Notes: generated from the letters alone by a model not told the origin. 64,000 nucleotides of DNA from Tetranychus cinnabarinus (GCA_022266195.1 WHVY01000006.1:620001-684000), one strand, 5' to 3'; positions 1 through 14,977 are shown, numbered from the stretch's first letter. Program-made: numbers and translations.

Positions 1-513
1 ACCATAAAATTCAATTCTAACGATTTCAAAATCACTCAACTTTTCATTCAATTGAACATTCACATGGCATTCGGTTTCAACAAAATTTCTTATTCAACAA
101 TTGACTTTTCATCACATTTTCCAATCAATTCATTCCGATCGCTAGAATTTCAATTTTCCAACTTTCAATCATTTCTATGAGAAAACATTTTTCCAATCAA
201 TTCAACTATCGAATTTGAATCTTCAACTTTTCATCGAAACACTTTCACCGCAACATTCGTTTTCTTTTTTTCACAATTTTCCGTTCACACCATTTCCATG
301 GAATTTCAGAATTCCAGAATTTCCATTTTCTTTTTCGAACTATTTCTAAATCTTCTTCAACGAAAATTTCAAACTTTTTGCTTTAAACACTTCACTTTCA
401 AATTTTTCACAATTCCATTGAAAACTTTTCGATTTTTTGGTCTTTTCTTCTCAACTTGACTTGGAAAGTTTGACGAGCAAAGATTGAGTTTTTACGTTAA
501 TTAAACGCCTTAC
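1..513 (-). other. Intron 1 of the Musashi-like gene
   Basis: AT-rich sequence with many TTTTC/AATTTTC runs and no open frame resembling an RRM. It follows the donor at 513-508 and probably continues beyond the left edge. Confidence 0.6.
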
Positions 514-607
514 CTGGAGCAGTTTGCCAACTAAGGCCTCCGATGAACATTTTAGTTTCTGAGTCCATTTTGGTAGATTCAGTTTCCATTTTGGTTTCAG
601 TTTCCAT
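514..607 (-). CDS. First coding exon of a Musashi/Rbp6-family RNA-binding protein (partial)
   Basis: Read on the minus strand from the ATG at 607, this 94-nt exon encodes 31 residues plus one base and ends at a strong donor (GTAAGG at 513-508). The last residues, KMFIGGLSWQTAP, are the start of RRM1. MFIGGL is the RNP2 motif, and the W-Q-T after it is typical of Musashi/Rbp6; hnRNP D and A/B proteins have W-D-T there. Family knowledge: Musashi proteins bind UAG-containing mRNAs through two RRMs and regulate translation in neural and germline cells. The N-terminus before the RRM is only about 18 residues long and is built of three degenerate copies of a Met-Glu/Asp-Thr/Ser-Glu unit. The remaining exons lie to the left of the window; nothing in 1-513 looks like an RRM exon. 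The family is fairly sure, the exact paralogue is not. Confidence 0.72.
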
Positions 608-1227
608 GATTAATAATAAAAAGATAATAGAATAATAATAAACTCCTTAATTTGGCTTGAATTTGATTGATGATTACGTGTGTGTGTTTGCTTGTGTTAT
701 TGCTGTTGGTGTTGTATTATCCCAGTTGAGGTTGAAAATTGAATAATTTTCTTGAAAAATTTGGATAAATATTTTTTTCTTAAATTTTTCAAGCTGACAA
801 AAAAGATAAGCAAAAAAGCGATAAAAGCAAAAAAACTTTCACTTGAACTTCACTTGGAAGATACAAATTTGATCACAAAATAATGGATGAATTTTTTCTG
901 GTTAAACTTTTCGCATTCAATTGAGATGATTACTTTTGTTGACTTTGCTGATGAATCGGCCGATGAATGGTATTAATTATACAATGATGATGATGATATT
1001 GACAGAACTAATCAACAACAACAACAAAAAACTAAAGGAAGAGAGAAAAAGGAAAAAAGTAGAAAAAAATCCTGGTTTTGTATCTTCTTTGAACTCTTTT
1101 TTTTGCCTTCTTTTAACCAACACTGAAAGAGAGAGACACTTAGTTGTAGTTGTAGTAATAATAATTATATGATAACTTGCATGACAGAATCATTCAGAAT
1201 GAAATGAGGATGATAATGATGGTGAAG

Positions 1228-1290
1228 TGAGAGAAAGAGAGAGAGAGAAAAGAAGAGAAAAGAAGAAAGAAGAAGAAGAGGAAAGAAAAG
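1228..1290. repeat. GA/GAA-rich simple repeat
   Basis: Purine tract of GAGA and GAAGAA units in the upstream region of the Musashi-like exon. GAGA tracts can bind GAF-type factors in arthropods, but nothing here goes beyond low complexity. Confidence 0.75.
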
Positions 1291-2747
1291 ACGGCGATGA
1301 AGAAGAGGCTAAAGATGCAGTTACAGAGGGAATCTACTGAGTGAGTTGAGGGAAACCAAAGAGAGATTTAGGTTTACTTTTGTTTGTGTCTACGCATATT
1401 CAATGATAGAATGAAAGACAAAATTCTGAGACTTTTCATGATTATTACAGCGTCACCTGACGATCTTTACCAATACTTGTAATCTTCATTCGGGTTCATC
1501 ATTATTCAACATTAATCGTAATTAACATCGTTCTTTTCATCTTCTTCTGTTTTCCCTCTGTTTAATGAAACGAGTAACAAAAAAAGTTTCCACATTTTTC
1601 ATCTCTTTTTAATCACTTTTTTGTGTTGCATTATCATGAGATGGAAATGCATTCATCTTCAACTTTTATCCTCAAAAGATGATCGTTAACCGTTGTAATG
1701 ATCAAGTGTAAAGAGAAATTATTTTTTTCGCTCCTTTTTTAACACTTTTTTTCATTCTTTTATTCATTTATTATTGGCGACAAAATATCAAACAAAATGT
1801 TGCAAATTGGTAAATTAACATTCAGGTAAAAGGAAGGAAATAATTCTGTTGAAATGGTTCGTTCGACTGTCAATCAGTTTTATCCTTTTTCAAGCTCAAT
1901 TTGAATATCATTATCAGTGGAATTGATTATTATCATGAAAACAGAGATTGACAGAACTTCATCAAAAATCGAAACTTGAATTTTTCGCTTCAAATCTCGA
2001 CTTGAGTCAAGATTTTGTTTTTCGCAAATATTTCTATTCTAATTAAGAAAACATTTTCAAAAGTTATCAGAACTGAAAAGGTTCAATGACGATTCGATCA
2101 ATAAGAGTAAATCTCAAACTTAAAAACGAAAAAAATTTTTTACGGAAATTCTGTTTTTCATTGCAACAAAACTTCGAAAATTAAGTTTACAATCAAAAGT
2201 CATAAAATCAGTTGAATCGAATATTCGACGAAAATTTTTTCAGAATTTCATCTTAAATCGAAATTTCTAAATGAACTTAGTTCTTGAACCGAAATTTTGT
2301 TTCTCGTAAAAATTTCAATTCCAATCGAGAAAGTTTTCCAAACATTTCTTTCAAAAGTCTTCAAGATCCACCGTCGTTCCGATCGATTGGTTAAAAACAA
2401 ACCAAAAAAATGTTGAACTTAAAAATCGAAAAATGGTGTTTAAAGAATTTCGCTTTTTATTGCAACAAATGTACTTTTGTTACAGTATTTTTGCAATTAA
2501 AGGCAGTGAAATGTACAAGTTTGTTTGTTGAAAATGATATTTTGAAAGGTAACAAAAAGGTCAACAAATTGGTTTGAATCAACAAAAGCTGAACACAAAC
2601 TGAGTCCGAGAAACAAATTTTTCAATCGATTGTGCAAATGTTATCATCATTATACATTATTAACATTACTACGGAAAAAAGTTGCAAACTCATAGAAAAC
2701 GTGTGAAAATGGTAAAGTCAAATCAACACTTTATCCAATTGATGCAA

Positions 2748-2760
2748 ACACACACACACA
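2748..2760. repeat. (CA)n microsatellite
   Basis: Perfect run of AC dinucleotides, about 6.5 copies. Confidence 0.8.
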
Positions 2761-4879
2761 ATGTACATTGAAAGTTACCTGTTAAACAGTAAAACAAAAA
2801 TATATCACGTTAATGTTATATATGCATTGTAATTGTAACAATAAAAAATGGGAAAAAAACTAAACCAATAAGATAAAAGCTTTGATTGAATAACTTTTCT
2901 GTTTATCTCACTTTATTGTGTTTGGTGAAATCGCAGTCAACAAATGTTATCAAAAATGTTGAACACAAAATGCAAAATATCGATACATCTATTATTAGCA
3001 TTGAAATTATCATCACGTTAAGACTAAAGTTGAAACTTTGTGCCTTTCATTTGCATTTATTTATATCCAATTTGGATTTTCATGTTTTCGTAATAAAATG
3101 TGATTTTGAATTAATCAGTTTATAATAAGGTGATGATAGAGGATGATGTATGGTGAAATAACACAACTTTTAATTTACAATTTTACCAAATTTTCAATAT
3201 TCAAATGGAAAGAATGTTTATTCAAATTTTTTTTCTCTCAAAAACACAACTTCGATTAAATTCATCAAAAGTTTATCCACATTCTTATCAATCATTATCA
3301 TTTCATTAAACATGAGGAAATTTTTATTCATTATCTGGGTCTGAGTAGGTTATAAGATGAGCTTACTTTGAGTTCAACTTTGAATTACGAATCATAATAC
3401 CTAGAAGGTAGAAGGTTAATCTTTTTCAGGATTGCATTCCTGTTCGGCGAATCGAAAACAATGTTTTTCTTCAAATAAGTTTCGAGTTGAAGGAAAATAA
3501 AAGAGTGAATCTCAACGAAAGGTCAGATATTCGATTCGAATTCGAATGAAATTAAACTTATTCAATCTGTGTTGAAACGAATCTGGGAAAAATTCTCGAT
3601 CAATTTTTCTTTTCTTGCCTCTTTCTTTTTCAACTTTTTATATCACAAACCGATTCAGAATTCATCGAATAAAAGAATATAAGACTTTCGATTATATTCA
3701 CCCTTCATCGATTACTCTATTCTTTTCTTCTATTCCAACTTTCTCCAAATTTCAATTCGAACTAAGACTTGAAACATAGTCGAAAAAATTGAGAGTCCAA
3801 GTTTTTTTCAGAATTTTCTCTCTGTAAAGGCCGAAAGGAAGAATACTCAAAAAACAAAATTTTCGATCATTTTTTCTCTTTCTTCCCTGAACTTTATCTC
3901 AATCCAGTAGAACAATAGAACAGTTTTCGAACTTATGAATGCAAGAATGAAAAATTTTCGATTATTTTCAACATTCATCGATTTTCTCATTTTGGCTTTT
4001 CTCCGCTTTCCTAGTATGCATCTCAAACCAAGACACGGATTTTTGAATAGAAATTAATTTAAAGTCAAAATTCAGAGTCAAAGTTTTCTCATTTTAAAGC
4101 TCGAGGAAGGTTAAAAGGGAATTTTTGACTTTTGAATCTAACAAAGTTATTCTTGTTTCATCAAATGAGGGTTGAAATTAAGGTCAAAATTTCTCTGCAA
4201 ATGATTCATTTCTATCGTTCGTCTCATCAAGCGTATTTTTAGCCAGTCGAGTCTAGCTATTAGTCTCTAGTTGCTCAACCCAAGAAAGTGACTCTTGTCC
4301 CATCAACTAAAGCTTTAGAAGAGTCTCTTTTTAAGTCGCCACATTTTCATATTCAACTAAATTCTTGCTCTTATTTTCATTTACATCTTTCTTCTTATCT
4401 TTATCATCTTAATTTTCATCTTCATTATCATTTTTCTCTGCTTAGGAATTTTATCATTTTCAACATTTATCATCATTCCCTGTTCACCATAGCTATCATC
4501 ATCTTCCCTTATCACCTAATAATCATAAATTCAGATTAAACTAATTACATTAATTTAGACAATTTTCATTCGACAACTTTTCTTCTTTCCATTTTCATCT
4601 TTTTTCTATTCATCATCATTCCCCTGTTTTCAAAATTGTTGACTATTCTGTCAAATGTTCAATCTATAACAATTTGGTGTAAAAAGTTGAGCTTCACCAT
4701 TTCATTGGAAAAGTTCATCGTTAATTAAAAGGTTAAACGTGTTCATTGAAATTAAAACTTAATCCAAGTGCTTAATGTACTTATCAATGTTTGTTGTTTC
4801 ATTTTGTACGCAATTGTAATTAAATTTGTTTAACTTTTTTCCCTCTCTCCATTCATTCAAAGCTTGAAATCCATCCCAT

Positions 4880-4916
4880 GATTATTATCATTATTATCAT
4901 AATAATTATAATTATC
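4880..4916. repeat. ATT/ATC microsatellite
   Basis: Imperfect trinucleotide run of ATT, ATC and AAT units. It encodes a spurious poly-isoleucine frame. Confidence 0.75.
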
Positions 4917-7900
4917 ATTCAAAAACTTGTAATGACATTTTATTTGCTCAATCAACAAAATCTTTTTTTAAACATTTCTCTTCATCTTCATCAAGCATTT
5001 TCAACAAAAATGTTCACTCAACCCAGACCAACTGATACATCTTCATTAAGATACATTTCAATTTGTATTCTCAATTAACCGTTAATTATCAACATTTAAC
5101 ATTCTTCCAAACGACAAATGAAACCTTTTTTTCCCTCTCTTTCAACATTTTCTTAGCCAATCGTAAACTTTAATCAACCAAAATGTGATTGATAAAGGTT
5201 ACATTTTTGCGCTTCATGAGTTTCAAAATGTTCAACTCTTTTCATTCAGCAAATTTGGCTTGAAAGTGAAACCATAAGTAGGTAAATATTTCATCTTCAA
5301 GTTTCTTTTTTAATGAAATTTTTTTTATCTTCTTCTCTTCACTTGAAACATTTTCAGGGAAATGCATAAAATGAATGCATCTTCTTCAGCTGAATTTGCA
5401 GTTTCAAAGTTGGTTATGATTGATATTGATCTAGAAATTGACCTTCAACTGATTTTACCTGAGACTGATTCTCATCATTTCATTACTTTAACTTGCCTTT
5501 AAACTTGAATACAATAGTTGTTGCTTGTTCAGTACAATTTGGTTAAAGTTAAATGCATAACAGAACAATAATTTGGCAAATATTTGGTTCCTTCAAAAGT
5601 GCAAGAAAAATATGTTAATCTGGTTTGGAAAATGGCTCAACTCAGTTTCATGAAAATTTAACTTCGGATTAGACTTGAAAATGTGCATCAACAGTGATGA
5701 ACTTTTACATTCTGAAATTGCTTAGCTTTTTCCTCTTCTTCCCCCGGTTATACTTGTGAGGTCGGATTGGGTTGCAGTCAGTACATGTGTTAATGGGAAA
5801 CACTGTTTAGACTCTATTTTAACACTTGACATTTTACACTCAAAAAACCAAACAATCAAGTGCATGTAAATTGATAGGAAAAACTAATCTCATCCAGTTA
5901 GATTGAATGTTAAAAATAACAACAGACGAATGAATCAAATCGGCCTAAAATTAGGGTTTCTTAAAATGTCAAGACACCGAGTTGCATGACAGTTTCTATG
6001 CTGTAACACACGTCAAATTGGCACTTCGATGCTCTTGAAATAAAGCAAAATTATATGAAATACTGTTAGCAGGCCAGTTCATCAATCAGTAAATGCTAGA
6101 GAAGCAATAAAATGATGCCTTTCAATCGGCTGCTCAGCATACACAGGTTAAACTTCGATCGACTTTTATACAGGCTGTAACAGTCGCTTACACGGTTTTA
6201 AATCATTAATAACTTTTTGAATTTTTGGATTTTTTTCGGACGATATACAGTCAATTGGTGCGAGTCCTCTTTTCATGGATTTCGATGGAAGCAAAGCTAT
6301 TAATTCAGGGTGCAAAACTGTACTTGAACTAAACTGGGCTAGAAGAGAAATGATGAAATTCATGAAATGCAGAATCAAATCAAAGAAACTTCTCGAGCTC
6401 ATTGAACATAAAACGATCGACAAACTAATAATATTTCGCGAATAGACAATGATTTTTATCTAATGAGTGTTACTGAAATCCATTTCAACTGAAGAGAGTT
6501 TAAGCAAAGTTTATTGATAAATTGCACTTGTGAATATGATTCAGATGCAAATCTGAGGCCCGTCAAAAATGCTCGGAATCTTGAGAAAAAGTGAAATGGC
6601 TAATCAATTAATTTAAACATGAAAAATGTGCTTAAAGCAGCAGCAAAATGGCAAATGCTGAGAAATCCCTGAATAACCAAAATACCTTTTCAATTGAAAC
6701 ACAATTTTTGGAGGCACAAAGAACAAGTTTGATTGAAGAAAAGGAAAAATAATGTTATTTCATTTGAAAACAAAAATACTCTTTGTTTTAATGGTTTTAA
6801 GTTACATTCAACTTATTAAATGATAATTTGTTTCAAGTTTTTTGTACGAGAAACTAAACCAAAGTTGAATAAACGAAGTTTTTTCCAAAACAAAAGTACT
6901 GTTCAAAATAAAATACAATATTGATGGTTTTGGTAACATTTTGCTAAAGTCAATCAAAAATTAATAACAATAAGTGGAAAAGCTTCTTACAAATGATTTG
7001 TTTCAATGTTTGCATTTGCTTTTCATTTTTGCTGTACAAATGCAAATTCACATTAATAATAATGTGACTTTTAAAAGGTTTACAGGTTTGGCTGAAGTTT
7101 TGCTGCTCTCATCATCAACCTCATTATCAACATAATCTTAATCATCATTATTTTCATGTTCAACTTTCTTGAAATATGATACCGACTGAAGAGAAGAAAC
7201 TCGAAAATCTAATTTTTCTTACTTCTTGTCTTGTCTAATTGTTTCTCCCTTCTTTCATTATCACTAAATCTTAATCTTAATCTTCATCTATTCTCATCAT
7301 CATCAACTCGCCTGTTAATCCATTAATTGAGAATCAATTGTTGCTCTTGTTTTTCCAAACATCATTTGTTATCTTTTCTTGTGCTTCAATCTTTTCCTTC
7401 GTAAAAACTTGCGTTCTGACAAAAAAAGTTATTCATGATGAATGAGAGTAATCAGGAGATGCGGCTGAGAGTGATGAGAATGTTGATGATGTTGAGAGAG
7501 GAAAAGTTGAATGTTGAGGATTTAAAGATGGATTAGTAACTCTTACATGGTGAACAACGAGACCGACTCCAGTGCTAAGCAAATTTCATTAAATTGAAGC
7601 ATAAAGCCAATTCGGAAAAGGAAATATGCTATTAAAGATGAGGATAAGGCAAAGAGCATTTCCAGAAAAAAAGAGAGAAGAAAAAATTGTCGTAAAAAAA
7701 TGTTTTCCAAATAATGTTTGGTAATAAAGATTCACTTTAAACTGCAAGATAATAACTCAACATCATTTCATCTTTACTGTCAATCTTTTGTTGTTTACCA
7801 GAAAATGAATAAAAAATGTTTGCTCTTCAATCGCAACTTTTAATTGCAATTTTGATCGTTTTTCATGAACTTTTTTGGATTAAAAAAAGCTCACTTTAAT

Positions 7901-10900
7901 GACAACATTGATTAACGGAATATCAAGACATTTCATGAAATTCAATTTGTTCATCGTCAAGCCATGAAAATGAAAATCATTTGAATAAATGATTTTTCAC
8001 TTTTGTTCATTGCCTGTGAAAGTTGGGCGAAAAGGTAAACCAATGAGAATGTGAATCTTTTTTTCCTCTCTTTCTGGCTTTATATCATCATGATTACATT
8101 GGAACTTTTTGCTTCTATCATCATTATTTAATGATAGGGAAGAAGGAAAAAAATGAGAGAAAAAAAAGAGTTTTTTTCTCGCTCTGCTCAAAGTCAATCC
8201 TTTCCTCAAATGGTATTAACTGTTTGATGATAGTGATGACAATAGAGTGAGAGAAGGATCCTGATCTTGATTGCCCTTTGGGATGATAAAGATTAGTTAA
8301 TGGTTATCAACCACTTTGGTGAATTTCATGATGGATAAAATGTGAACAGTGAAAAGATGAAAATGAATTGAACGTAAAAAGTAGAAAATGAGTGAAAATT
8401 CATTATTTCTTGACAGTTAATGTTTGCCACTGGTTAATTAAAAGTTTTTAATGCAAAATTGGACGTTCAAAGGTTATCATTAGCAAATGATTGCAAGGTA
8501 AAGAAAGGATTTACAGAATGATGAAAGTGATGAAAATTATTCTCAAGTTGATGCCAAAATTTTTCACAGTCAAATGATTTGATTGCTTCAAGACAAACAT
8601 TTAACGGAATAATTTCAGTTGAAAAGCTTAAAGTTTTCTGGGTTCACATTGAATTGCTGTGAAGATTGATTCATTGGTGCAGATTTACTTTGAAATGAAA
8701 TTGAAATAATTCATGTGTTTTCTGGAAAAGGTGATAAACACTTGTTTTAAACAAATTTTCATGTTTAGTGTTGTTGAGTTATAACTCTTTGTTGAATAAA
8801 TGAAGCAGATTGATGGGTAAGAAGTTGAAGATTTTATTGAAACTTTATTGTAATAAGAAATACTGATAAATTGAATTTTCCTGAAACAATTCTGTCTCGT
8901 TTTATTAAACTTTTGATGTTTTAAGCAACTTTATTGATGAATAATATGAGAAATAATTAAAGTGAGATTTAACTTAAAAATGGTTCAATCTTCTAAGGAG
9001 TTTGTGCTGTCTTTTCACTTCAGCGCCGTAACCTCATTTTTGCCGTTTAGCTTGATCGAGTGTCACTTTGGTTCCACTTTGAAATTCGAGTTTATGCGTC
9101 TCAACTGAACATTTAAGAAACGGATGAGATTTCGATGAATATTTGCATGAAAAATCAGTTTGGTTAAGAATGAACTTGAAAAGTGGAAGTTGCATTTTCA
9201 AGGCGATTAACAGTTCTGGATAGTTGAACTTACAAGCCTATCTTTGAAGACTATTTTGTTTGGAAAACTTGAAGTTGATAAAAATGAATTGAAACAAAAG
9301 GAAGCTAATCAATGATCAACTGATTAATTTGAGTGATAGACAATTGTTTTCAAATAATCTGATGATAAATCTGCGAGAGAGAAAATAACTCGAAATTGCA
9401 ATTCAGCTCAATCTTTTCTTCTCCCAAGTTCACTAATAACACAGAAAATTGGGTTATTTGGACATATTATCTGTTATCTTTTTCCCCTTCTTTTTTCAGC
9501 CTTCTTATATCTTGAAGCAATTCACTTACAGAAAGCTGAATCATCATTATCATCATGAGAACATTTTCTTTTGTTTCATTTTGCTCTTTTATTCTTCCCA
9601 TTGATTCTCATTTAGTTCAACGATATTTTTGCTTCTTGAGTTGGTCAAGTTAGTCAATCTGATTACCTTTCAACTGGTTCAATATCATTGAACAATATTT
9701 TGCCTTAATTCATTCCTTTTCCTTCTTTTCGCCATGTAAATTGTTTTCTTTTCATCTTCTAATGCATTTAATGCGATGATATCGATTTTTAAATGATGCA
9801 CAAAAATAATAAGTCAATAAGCGCTCTAATTGGTGATAATTAAGGACAAATTATTGAGTTTTCTGTCGAACTTTTTTTTTCTCGATTTTCTCTCAAGGAA
9901 TATTCTGTAACCGGAAAAACAAATGCAAGTAAATAAAGATAATGAAAAGATTAATCTTATTTCGATTCGCTTGTAATTCGCTTGTTTCTCTGACTTACAC
10001 TCTTTTTATTGCTGATTCTTGATTGTTTCATTCAATCTGGGAATCTTTTTGTTTACATGGAAAGAAACAGTCGATCAAGAACTGAACAAGATTGAAAGTT
10101 GAAAGCATCTTCTTATGACTTTCTGTTGTTACAAAAGTGATTCCCAAAATGAGCTCCATTCAGCATTGGCTTGGCTCTTCATCACCCGAAACTAAATTAA
10201 ATTAACCGTTAAAATGCAAAGAATCAAAACCCACTTAAAAGATGAACAAGATTAGGTCTAAAGATGAGCTTGATAAAGATCACTAGTTTCAATCAATAAG
10301 TAGATAACAATGAAATATAACATTTTCATTTATTGAGTGGCTGTCAAGAAGATGATGAGGATGGAAATGAAGAAAAGTTAAAAAAAGATTCAGCTTCGTA
10401 TACAATATTAACTAGATTCCTTTGAATAACTGAACATTTCTATTGATGCAGAATTGAAACAAACTTGTCTAGACAGGAAACTTATTCTAGTTTTGCTCCT
10501 TTAACATCTCATAACTTACCTTTACCTTATCGAAAATCAAGCAATTCTTCTAAATACAGCTATTCAACACTTGCTTTTATAGGGCCCTTGTCCATATTTC
10601 GAATCAAATATTTCTCTTTTATCACAATTTTCAATAGCATGGGCTAGAAAGTTTTAATGCATTTTCTATTGAAGAACTCAAATGGTGAGAAGAAGACTTA
10701 TTGAAAAAAACTGAAATAGCATTCATTTCGACTTAAGTAACTTCAATATCCGTGGCAAGAGTCGATAAATGGAGATTTTTCAATATATTTTTGGATGAAG
10801 GATTGGACGAAAGGATCTTGAAAAATAACCTGCAAGATTGAATATAAATCAAAAGGCAACGACTAGAAATGAAATGAAATTTGAAATTTCACGAGAAATC

Positions 10901-12458
10901 TTGTAAACAAAGGTCAATGTGAGGAGATCACCTATTGTTTTTTTTGAAATTGAATAACTCTTGTAGTCTATGGACAGAAACTGTGACTTGAAGGGTTGCA
11001 AATTTGTGGTTAGTTAGTACGAAAATCAATTTATTTACAAGATTTTTTGCTCAGTCGTTTCAAGATACACTTGAGATGTATTCGCAACAAAGTTTAAACT
11101 TCAGAGGTCTTTTTCTCAGATCTCAATTAACTTTTTCGAGTAGCTCTTTTTTCAACACCATGAGCTTTGGTAGATCGAACAACCAAAAATTTGAACACTC
11201 AAGGTCATTCAAGGTCACTTCATGATTTTACTTCTAATTAACATTTGGAGGTCGTTTTCTGAGAGTACAAAATTTTTCAGATCAGCTAGTGTTTGTAAGA
11301 TGTACATACTCATGCTACTAATGTTGTATTTGCAGTTAAGTTCAATTCTGCAATGGTAACAATAATAGTGATTCGAAATTAAATTGTTTCGCAGTTGAAT
11401 TGACTCGAGAAAATGCTCAAAGCAAGTCAATGGTCAAAAAGGATCGACACAAGATAAGCACTATTAGCATAGAATGTAAAGTCTAAATTGATTTCATCCT
11501 GATAACCATTGAATTTCAATGAAACGAAAATGCTGTCTCATTGTGCATATCAAGCAAGCAATACCAATCTCAAGTGCTAAGCAATTTGATATTTTTGATA
11601 ATTTTGCTTCTCATTTCTTGTAACCAACAAATGGAAAAGCTGATTCTAATCTCTATTATTATCACATCAATATTCATGATAAATGAGCCGAGAAAATTGA
11701 TTACAACTGAATTCTGAATGGCAACGAAAAATGAAGCAGAGTCAACATTTGTTCATTGTTACTTGACCAATCCAAACCATTTACTGCTCCTGCATAAAGG
11801 TCAAACTTGTAACCTTAATATTTTCACTTTTCAAAGTGAAAAAAACTCTTATTTCCAGGATCATCATCTCCACTCAACGGTGAAAGCTAACTAAAGATTA
11901 ATTGTTTTTTGTTTGCTCCTTCAACTGTATGGTGATGATAATTAACTTAAGAGTAGCAAGTTAATTAAGACTGAAAATATGGTTAAGATGAGATTTTTTA
12001 GGTTCCTTCAAATGGTGTTATGAATACAAGGAAAAAAACAGTTGATAAGTGAAGGAGGAAGAAGAAGCCTATTGTATTGACGTTCATGGCAAAGAGAGTT
12101 GAGCGTTTTTTTTGCTCTTTACTTGTTGGTTGGCACAAGGCTTACAGACTGATGAGGCTGATGAAATAAAGATGATAAATGAGGAAAGTAATGATTAGGT
12201 GATGAAGATGTAAAAGCGTTTCAACAACAATAATATTGTGAGCATTATGGATTAGATGGTTTTGTCGTCGACCAAATATTATTATGAGAGCAAAGTAAAG
12301 CCAAAATATTTTTGAAGGCAACCAAGGAACAGAAAAAGTTGCTCATTTTTGCTGGTTTCTTGTTTTAAGTTTGGGTTTAGTTTCACTGCTCCAAATGCAA
12401 ATGTAAATAAATGCACAAATTGACTGATGAGTATTGCTTGTCAATACTTGTAAATCTA

Positions 12459-12477
12459 TGTGTATGTGTGTGTGTGT
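12459..12477. repeat. (TG)n microsatellite
   Basis: TG dinucleotide run with one TA interruption. Confidence 0.8.
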
Positions 12478-13820
12478 CCATCACTTGCCACATCACTTTA
12501 TCCTCATCCATTGTGTTTGAATTGAAGACAATGAAAGAGTGGAGAGACAAAAGGAGAAACAAAAGGAAACTTCAACAGATTAACTTGTTCATTCAATGTG
12601 TTCATCTTTATCGTTACTTCTTCTGTGGCCATCATCTCTACCAATTACAAAGTGTTGACCACAAATCACAATGCAATTTAAACATTAGAACAAAAAGAAA
12701 GTCAGTTTTGGTGAAAAAAATAGTGTTGGACAAGTAGCAACAATGATGATGGACAGGGTGAACAACGAGATGAAGATGGAAATAGCACTGTTTACCGGAA
12801 ACAACTGCGAAACAAGACTAATAAAGGATAATTGAGCCGGAAATTTTGTCTTCTTTTTCCTTCTTTTTCCTTCTTCTTTTTTGTCATCTTCTAACAGATT
12901 TTAAATTGTTGCTCATTGTTAGTCAAATTGAATTGATTAGCTTTACTTGATTATTTCAATCTTTGCTCATGCAAGTTTAAAATGAACAACTAGAATAATC
13001 TGATCAACATTAATTCAATTGTGGTAAACGGTTTGTCATTCAGTTAAAGAATGTTAATTGACTGGTTTCCCAAGATCAAGTTATTAAAGACTTGATTGGA
13101 AAAGGTTGACTCTCTTTTCAATTCCATGATTAGAAAAGAAAAGAAGTTTTCACAGATTTTTTTCTCAAACTCGGAGCTCGCTGGTGAATCAAACTAGATT
13201 GTAATTAATCTAATAATTTGCATTCTTCCGAGTAAACTTTTCTGAGAAACATTGTCAATTCAAAGAAGTTTCAACATGAAAATTTCATAAAATTTGATGA
13301 ATTTTGCAAAATGCAAAGTTAATCGAGAAGAATGCAAGAGAAAATTGATGACTGAATGAAAAATCAAGAATTTTGAGCTTCTTTATCTTGGTTATAAAAT
13401 GATAATTTTAGGCAATTATCGAACTCTTCAAAACTCAGTTTCTTTGTGAAACTTTCCATTCTTAAGTTCGAAATCGATTTGCAAGAAACTGAAGAAAGTG
13501 CTAAATGATGAAAGATTGAAAAATCATATTTACTAATTCAAAGTGTTTGCGAGATTTCCATTTATCAATAAAAGATTCAAAGTTTAAATGTGTTCAACTT
13601 GAACTTGAGAAGAGGAGAAATGATGATTTGAAGAAAGCATTTTATTATAAATTGATTAAACTAGCAAACAAATTGTTCACAATTGAAAGTCTGCAGTTTG
13701 AAGGTTGATAATACTTCTAATACACGATCAACTGGAATGATTGTTCACACATTTACACAACTTTTACTTTCAACTGGAATCATTTCTGTCTATTCATCCT
13801 TTTGTTGCCATCCTAACACC

Positions 13821-13843
13821 AAGAAGAAGAAGAAGAAGAAGAA
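13821..13843. repeat. (GAA)n microsatellite
   Basis: Near-perfect AAG/GAA run of about 7 copies. Confidence 0.8.
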
Positions 13844-14977
13844 ATATGAAAGCAACAACCATTAAGACATCATTTTAAGATTGCCTTTACTTATCATCTT
13901 CATAATCATCATCTTTCACCTTTTATCTTCATCTTTGCCTTTCAACTGGCCAACAATTGAGTGATCAGAAAAGTATCATTACTATTAACATTTTGACCAT
14001 AATCAAGATTAGGTTATAATGTTAAAACTATATAAATAATATCAAGTTTAGTTGCACGAAAGAGTTGAAAGGAAAGATGATGATGATGATGTAAAGCAAG
14101 TGAAAAGTTACCAGATAAATGATTCCTGGTTCCAATCATGATTCACTTTTTTCTTCCTCCTTTCAGGTTATCAATGTAACTTTATTATATGATGTGAAAA
14201 GAGTTGATAACAAGAAGATGAAAAGATGGAGAAAACGCAAAAAAGAAGAAGACAAATTATTTTCATTTTTCTCTGCAAACATCCAATGCTGTCTTATTGT
14301 CGATCAAATCAATGTTCACCTTTTCATGTCGACTAATTTCATCCTCATGATCATGCTCATGTTGCTTTGTCCATCTGCACCATTCATCCATCAATAACCA
14401 TTTCCACCAAAAAAATGATTCAGTTTTTTTGCTCTTCCAACAATTACACAAGCGTTTGAATAAATTGTGAAAAAACGGAAAATCTATTTACTTATCATGA
14501 TGAAACTCGATATGAACTCGAATTTTTTTCCTTCTTTTCACCTTCTAAATCTAAATGAATGAACAGACAAAAACTGGAAAAAAGTAAACTCAGCACAAGA
14601 ATTGACTGAACAATTGTTTCGTTCAACCTCAACTAATCAATTGTTCAATCATGAAATGTGAATATTGAAAATGGGAAAAACAGCAAAATCGAAAGTTGAA
14701 GCGAGAGAAAAAAGATTCTTTCAAATTCTTTGTTCAACTTTTTTTTCGATAAAAAAAGAAGCTTCTTAATCTCTCAAAGTTAACATCATTTTCATCTCCA
14801 AACTAATCTCGACTTCGCATTCACAGTTGAACATTTGTTCGCATCAAAATTTTTGGCATCAGTCCATTAATTTTCATCATCATTATGATTATCTTTATGA
14901 TTATTAATATATTTAAGTTGAAATATTATTTCAACAATTTTCTTCTCTCTTCTTCTTCTTCTTCCAATTCCAATAAG

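Larger units (their letters stand above)
608..9000. other. Gene-free AT-rich stretch upstream of the Musashi-like exon
   Basis: No exon could be supported here. It holds GA-rich, CA and ATT/ATC simple repeats and many poly-T/TTC tracts. Non-coding 5' exons and enhancers of the Musashi-like gene could lie here, but cannot be seen. A minus-strand frame at 6423-6166 has a somewhat protein-like composition, but no recognised domain. Confidence 0.5.
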
